Shown here: positions 60,134 to 64,000 of the stretch, piece by piece | How positions within the stretch are numbered: position 1 is the first letter of the stretch | Layout of the letters: every line of letters begins with the position of its first letter | Assembly (NCBI GenBank): GCA_014138725.1 | Contig: JACJID010000006.1 | Span: 618,001-682,000 of the forward strand | Length of the DNA stretch: 64,000 nt | Source of the DNA: Kutzneria viridogrisea | Lineage (GTDB): Bacteria; Actinomycetota; Actinomycetes; Mycobacteriales; Pseudonocardiaceae | Direction of reading: 5' to 3' | Translations under genes and position numbers: made by a program | Notes under the pieces: model-generated | What the model was told of the DNA's origin: nothing | What the model saw: the letters and a program-made list of their open reading frames with translations, nothing else | Database searches by the model: none

Positions 60134-61094
60134 GGGACAGGAACTCCGCCAGCGCGACCACGGAGTCGGCGTTGCGCACGCCGGAGACCCAGTTGGCGTA
60201 GGGCAACACGAAGAAGCGCTTGTGCGCGATCGCGGGCAGCCCGGCCAGTTCGGGGCGGGAGAGCAGGAACTCGGTCATCTGCTGTGCCTGCGCGTCGTCG
60301 TTGGCGTCGATGGTGATCACGTCCGGACGGCGCGCGACGACCTCCTCCCAGGAGACGTGGATCCAGCTGTCCGCGACCTCGCCGAACACGTTGCGGCCAC
60401 CGGCACCCGAGATGATCGAGTTCGGGGCCGCGAACCTGCCCGAGGACAGCGGTTGCTTGTCACCGCAGCAATCGTAGTGGAAGACCTGCGGCGCCGCCGC
60501 GCCCGGCTTGCGCGCCCCGGCGATCTTGGCGCGCTGCTCGGCGACCAGCTTCTCCGCCCGCTCGGGGACGCCGAAGATCCGGCCCAGGTTGAGCAGGTCG
60601 GTGAAGGCGGCCTCGATGGGGTCGACCAGCCCTCGGTTGGTCTTTCCCTGCTGGCGGCAGGCCTCGGTCAGCTGGTAGGTGGGCACGCCCAGCGCGGCCA
60701 TGCTGTCCGGGGTGACCCCGCTGGCCTCGCTGAACCCGTAGTTCCAGCCCGCGAACACCAGGTCGGGGGAGGCGCCGAGCACCACCTCCTTGCTGATGTA
60801 CTTGTCCGACAGCCGCTTGACCGAGGCGAACTCCTTGGCATACGGGGACTTCACGTTCTTGTCCTCGATGCCCGCGTACCCGGCCACATGATCGGCCAGC
60901 CCGAGGGCCAGCAGCATCTCGGTGGTGTTGATGTCGTTGCTGACCACCCGGGTCGGCACCTTGTCGTAGGTGACCTGGCGGTCGCAGTTGGTGATCGTCA
61001 CCGCCTGCCCCGCGCCCGCCGGGGTGGGCGCGGGCGTGGTGCCGCAGCCCGCGAGCAGGGCGGCCAGCGCCACCGTGACGAGCACGCGTCTCAT
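60126..61094 (-). CDS. btuF: Cobalamin/corrinoid-binding lipoprotein of an ABC importer (BtuF-like)
   Basis: Lipoprotein of 322 aa. Lipobox LALAALLAGC with Cys17 approximately; the periplasmic-binding-protein type III fold is indicated by TRVVSNDINTTEMLLALGLADHVAG, LVFAGWNYGF and WEEVVARRPDVITIDAN. By itself the family could carry ferric siderophores, but a cobalamin riboswitch controls the operon, which points to vitamin B12 or another corrinoid. HYDCCGDKQPLSSG is an unusual Cys-containing segment facing the expected binding cleft. Its ATG overlaps the ATPase stop by 4 bases. Confidence 0.78.
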   Translation of the reverse strand: MRRVLVTVALAALLAGCGTTPAPTPAGAGQAVTITNCDRQVTYDKVPTRVVSNDINTTEMLLALGLADHVAGYAGIEDKNVKSPYAKEFASVKRLSDKYISKEVVLGASPDLVFAGWNYGFSEASGVTPDSMAALGVPTYQLTEACRQQGKTNRGLVDPIEAAFTDLLNLGRIFGVPERAEKLVAEQRAKIAGARKPGAAAPQVFHYDCCGDKQPLSSGRFAAPNSIISGAGGRNVFGEVADSWIHVSWEEVVARRPDVITIDANDDAQAQQMTEFLLSRPELAGLPAIAHKRFFVLPYANWVSGVRNADSVVALAEFLSHG

Positions 61095-61855
61095 GGATTC
61101 TCCTTGCTGGGGAACAACAGTTGGGGTCGGCCGCTGGCCGGGTGGGCCACCAGGTGCGGGCGCACGCCGAACACCTGCTCGACCAGGTCCTCGGTGAGCA
61201 CCTGCTCGGGAGTGCCCGCCGCCACGACCAGTCCGGCCCGCAGCACGTAGATCCGGTCGCAGTAGCCCGCGGCCAGGTTGAGGTCGTGCAGGGCTGCCAC
61301 GGCGGTCATGCCCAGCCCGGTCAGCAGGCGCATCAGCTCGTGCTGGTAGCCGATGTCCAGGTGGTTGGTCGGTTCGTCGAGCACGACTAGTTCGCCGTTC
61401 TGGGCCAGTGCCCTGGCGATCAGCGCGCGCTGCCGCTCCCCGCCGGACAGGGTCAGTACGCTGCGGTCCGCCAGTTCGGTCAGCCCGACCAGGTCCAGCG
61501 CCCGCTGGCAGGCCTCGGCGTCCTGCGCGCCGCCGCCCTCGTGCGCGAACCGGCCCATGGTCACCACCTCGCGCACGGTGAAGTCGAACTCCATCGGCGA
61601 GTCCTGGGCCACCACGGACATCCGCCTGGCAACCTGCTTGGGCGGCAACGAGAACAGGTCCTCCCCAGCCAGCCAGACCGCACCGCCGGTGGGCCGCAGC
61701 GCGCGGAACACCGAGCGCAGCACCGTGGTCTTGCCGCTGCCGTTCGGCCCGACCAGGCCGACCACCTCACCGCGTGCCACGGCCAGGCTCACGTCCCGCA
61801 CGATGGCCTGGCCACCGACCTCGTAGCGCAGCCCGCGCGCGTCGAGCAGACTCAC
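61091..61855 (-). CDS. btuD: ABC importer ATPase (BtuD/FecE-like)
   Basis: ATPase of 254 aa. Walker A is GPNGSGKTTVL, Q-loop SVVAQDSP, signature LSGGERQRA, Walker B LVVLDEPTNHLD and switch LHDLN. The LxGxNGxGKTT...DEPTNHLD pattern is that of type II importers for siderophores and B12. GTG 61855 is behind AGGAGGT. It follows the permease after 28 bases and overlaps the binding-protein gene. Cobalamin assignment rests on the riboswitch. Confidence 0.88.
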   Translation of the reverse strand: MSLLDARGLRYEVGGQAIVRDVSLAVARGEVVGLVGPNGSGKTTVLRSVFRALRPTGGAVWLAGEDLFSLPPKQVARRMSVVAQDSPMEFDFTVREVVTMGRFAHEGGGAQDAEACQRALDLVGLTELADRSVLTLSGGERQRALIARALAQNGELVVLDEPTNHLDIGYQHELMRLLTGLGMTAVAALHDLNLAAGYCDRIYVLRAGLVVAAGTPEQVLTEDLVEQVFGVRPHLVAHPASGRPQLLFPSKENP

Positions 61856-61883
61856 GAGACCTCCTCGCTGGTACTCGTCGCTC

Positions 61884-62945
61884 TCACGACGCCACCCCAC
61901 CGAAGGCGTAACTCCTGCGCCGCAACAGGAACAGGAACACCGGCCCGCCGAACACCGCCGTGATCACACCCAGGGGCAGTTCCTCGGGCGCCACCACCAT
62001 GCGGGCCGCCACATCGGTCCACACCAGGAACAGGGCGCCGAGCAGCGCGCTGGCGGGCAGCACCCTGCGGTGCCCGGCGCCGACCAGCAGCCGCACCAGG
62101 TGGGGCAGCATCAGCCCGACGAACCCGATCGCCCCGGCAGCCGCCACCACCGCACCGGTGACCAGGGCCGTCACCAGGTACAGCCCGGTGCGCACCGCCC
62201 GCACGTCCACGCCCAGCGTGCCCGCGGCCTCATCGCCCATGGCCAGGGCGTCCAGCGCTTTGGCTTGCACGGCAAGGTATCCGAGCCCGAGCACGGCGGC
62301 GATCGCCGGGATGAGCAGGTTCTGCCACGAGGCGCCGCCCAGGCTGCCCAGCAGCCAGAAGATCGCCGTGCGGGCGCCCTCCGCGTTCGGCGCCAGGTAG
62401 ATCAGCAGGCTGGTCATCGCGGAGAACACGTAGGCCATGGCCGTACCGGAGAGCACCAGCCGCAGCGCTGGCAGCCGCCCACCGGTCCTGGCCAGCGCGA
62501 ACACCGCCAGCATCGCCGCCAGCCCGCCGAGGAAGGCGCCCGCGGTCAGGGCCCAGCTGCCCAGCCAGGCCAGCGCCCCGAACAGCAGCACCGAACTCGC
62601 GCCCACCGAGGCCCCGGAGCTCACGCCAAGCAGGAACGGGTCCGCCAGCGCGTTGCGGACCAGTGCCTGCACGGCGACCCCGGTGGCCGCGAGGCAGGCG
62701 CCGGCCACCGCGCCCAGCAGCACGCGCGGCGCCCGGACCTGCCACACGATCGCGTCGCCAGGTTGGGTGACACCGTGAGTGGCATGACTGGCCAGTACGG
62801 AGAACACCTCGCCGACGGACAGTGACACCGGACCGAGCGCAACCCCGAACAGCAGGGTCACGAGCAGTAGTGAGGCCATCGCGATCAGTAAGAAGGTGAA
62901 CCGGGCCCGGGGTGCGAACGGGGCCGAACTGCGTGCAGCAGGCAT
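61884..62945 (-). CDS. btuC: ABC importer permease, FecCD family (BtuC-like)
   Basis: Membrane permease of 353 aa with about ten helices. Landmarks: IVWQVRAPRVLLGAVAGACLAATGVAVQALVRNALADPFLLGVSSGAS (the strong FecCD N-terminal block), ALAMGDEAAGTLGVD (ATPase-contact loop), GAIGFVGLMLPHLVR and the GPVFLFLLRRR end. ATG 62945 has GGAGG (minus strand 62960-62956) 10 bases upstream. First gene of the operon, directly behind the cobalamin riboswitch; translation is probably blocked when cobalamin binds. Confidence 0.9.
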   Translation of the reverse strand: MPAARSSAPFAPRARFTFLLIAMASLLLVTLLFGVALGPVSLSVGEVFSVLASHATHGVTQPGDAIVWQVRAPRVLLGAVAGACLAATGVAVQALVRNALADPFLLGVSSGASVGASSVLLFGALAWLGSWALTAGAFLGGLAAMLAVFALARTGGRLPALRLVLSGTAMAYVFSAMTSLLIYLAPNAEGARTAIFWLLGSLGGASWQNLLIPAIAAVLGLGYLAVQAKALDALAMGDEAAGTLGVDVRAVRTGLYLVTALVTGAVVAAAGAIGFVGLMLPHLVRLLVGAGHRRVLPASALLGALFLVWTDVAARMVVAPEELPLGVITAVFGGPVFLFLLRRRSYAFGGVAS

Positions 62946-62984
62946 CGGGTGCCGGCCTCCAACACCTCGTGGGGGTCTTCGCGT

Positions 62985-63142
62985 GCCGTGGCCGGTCTCC
63001 TGGCTGACGGGTACTTCGACCACGGCTTGCCTTCCCAGGTGCTGCCACCCAGTGACCCCGGTTCGCGCCGGGTACGCCGTGGACTCCCGATCACAGTGGC
63101 GAGGGCCGCTCCGGTACCGCACCGGATTCCCGTCACCACGGC
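62985..63142 (-). ncRNA. Cobalamin (AdoCbl-type) riboswitch
   Basis: On the minus strand: P1 GCCGTGG (63142-63136) pairs with CCACGGC (62991-62985); GGGAATCCGGTGCGG, GCCACTGTGATCGGGAGTC and the B12 box GTCAGCCAGGAGACCGGCC (about 63008-62991) are the classical conserved elements. It lies 40 bases upstream of the permease ATG. Between them CCCCCA and TGGAGG can pair (5 of 6), covering the Shine-Dalgarno, so control is probably at translation: bound cobalamin frees or hides this site. High intracellular cobalamin should turn off the operon. Confidence 0.95.
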
Positions 63143-63260
63143 CTGGTCACGGTAAGGAGCCGTCGGCCGCGCTGTCAACGTGACCTGGTTGGGGGACGCG
63201 TGAGTTGACAGGCGGGCGTGCGGTCGGGAGCATTCGCGCAGGCGAGTCGGGGAGTGAGCG

Positions 63261-64000
63261 GTGACCCAGCTGCGTCAGGTCCAGATCGTTGTTCCGGTGG
63301 CGGATTCGGGGTTCGAAAGCCCGTTGCCCCCGTTGACGACAGGTTCGGGAACTGTGGTGCTGCCCTGGCCGAGACCGGCCACCGACCTGTCCTGCGCGCG
63401 CTCCAGAACCGTCCCGGCCCTGGTGCTGGAGAACGAGCTGGTCCGCGTGACCGTCCTCACCGGACTGGGTGGGCGGCTGCATTCGCTGTGGCACAAGGAG
63501 GACGAGCGCGAGCTCTCCGCCAACCTACCGGTGTTCTCCCCGGCGGGCGGCTCGCTGGTGTACGCGGCCACAGTGGACGGTCCCGGCGGGGACCCGGTGC
63601 TGCGGCTGTGGGAGTGGGACCAGGTGCTGGACCTGCCCTACCAGGTCGACTTCTGGCTGCCCGCCGGATCGGACCGGCTGCACGTGGGCACCCGGGTGCG
63701 GGCCGGTGACCCCCGGCCAGGCTGGTGGCGTTTCGCCGACGACGAGCCCGCCGAGCTGCTGTGCGCCGGATCTGGTTGGGGTGCACTGGAACTGTTCAGG
63801 ATGAAGACCTCGCTGCGGCCAACCCCGTTCTCCTGCCTGGGTTTCGAGCAGCAGCCCTGGCTGGACCTGTTGGCGGGCAACATGCCTGCTGGTGATCCGA
63901 ACAGTGCTCCTGGCCGCAGTCTCGTCGGCAGGCACTGGCGCTACCTGCTGGAGCACGCACCGGAGAACTGGCTGTCCGCGTACCACCTGGGCACGGCCCG
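63261..64000 (+). CDS. DUF5107-domain protein, 3' end beyond the window
   Basis: The frame is open from GTG 63261 (GGAG 6 bases upstream) to the end of the window, about 246 residues. It begins VTQLRQVQIVVPVADSGF and contains VLENELVRVTVLTGLGGRLHSLWHKEDERELSANLPVFSP, the pattern of DUF5107, a galactose-mutarotase-like beta-sandwich domain often followed by TPRs in large carbohydrate-related proteins. The expected TPR part would lie outside the window. It diverges from the riboswitch-led operon. A role in sugar recognition is an inference from the fold. Confidence 0.72.
   Translation, partial: MTQLRQVQIVVPVADSGFESPLPPLTTGSGTVVLPWPRPATDLSCARSRTVPALVLENELVRVTVLTGLGGRLHSLWHKEDERELSANLPVFSPAGGSLVYAATVDGPGGDPVLRLWEWDQVLDLPYQVDFWLPAGSDRLHVGTRVRAGDPRPGWWRFADDEPAELLCAGSGWGALELFRMKTSLRPTPFSCLGFEQQPWLDLLAGNMPAGDPNSAPGRSLVGRHWRYLLEHAPENWLSAYHLGTA

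Noticed and set aside
60126-62945. Ferric-siderophore importer as the primary call, suggested by FecCD-type proteins and the FhuF-like gene
   Set aside because: The clear cobalamin riboswitch upstream makes corrinoid uptake the better assignment.

Overview
The window is very GC-rich DNA with third-position G/C codon bias, many GTG/TTG starts and ATGA/GTGA gene overlaps. Together with a Mas-like reducing polyketide synthase, BTAD/SARP-type regulators, GAF-ANTAR proteins, a Scy/FilP-like coiled coil, an EF-hand protein and a MmyB-type regulator, this indicates a filamentous actinomycete, most likely Pseudonocardiales. Two dispersed non-coding repeat families mark gene ends: a strictly 21-bp-periodic GAGTCCCG / GGGACTC array (three loci) and a long palindrome that reads as KVPF-type peptides on both strands (three loci).

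Layout. 0-7 kb: secreted sedolisin, a TetR/SDR pair divergent from a secreted lipase with three shared operator palindromes, and a two-gene ABC exporter. 7-14.6 kb: one full reducing PKS module (KS-AT-DH-ER-KR-ACP, no thioesterase) followed by a stand-alone thioester-reductase-like SDR. 14.6-24 kb: MTHFR-like protein, TVP38 membrane protein, two acyltransferase-3 and two GT87 membrane enzymes (cell-envelope glycolipid or polysaccharide work), and a FAD monooxygenase divergent from a TetR repressor. 24.8-34.6 kb: ten translationally coupled genes that look like a small-molecule metallophore system: four amino-acid-type enzymes (threonine-synthase-like, ornithine-cyclodeaminase-like, an inactive PLP-fold protein, SbnA-like), an MFS exporter and a complete Opp/Cnt-type ABC importer, behind a Zur-like box. 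34.7-41.4 kb: Rv2525c-like glycoside-hydrolase-like protein, three adjacent BTAD regulators, an NCS1 permease, a 627-residue coiled-coil protein. 41.9-43.5 kb: a highly structured RNA leader, a 21-aa upstream ORF, a 48-aa protein, a PLP-decarboxylase-like pseudoenzyme and SpeD. 43.6-54.9 kb: exported peptidase, P450, EF-hand protein, a frameshifted PAS gene, and a CheR-PAS/CheB signalling pair flanked by two GAF-ANTAR proteins, then a MmyB-type regulator with its hydrolase. 55-64 kb: tRNA-Lys, a spermidine-synthase-like methyltransferase, a GGDEF protein with dead EAL, and a cobalamin-riboswitch-led leftward operon (permease, ATPase, binding protein, FhuF-like Fe-S protein, adenosine/adenine-deaminase-like enzyme). 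The last gene runs off the window.

Most interesting: the metallophore-like operon, the structured leader with upstream peptide in front of the PLP pseudoenzyme/SpeD pair, and the cobalamin operon whose last two genes suggest handling of the adenosyl ligand after uptake. All functional assignments come from reading motifs in the sequence; no database search was possible.
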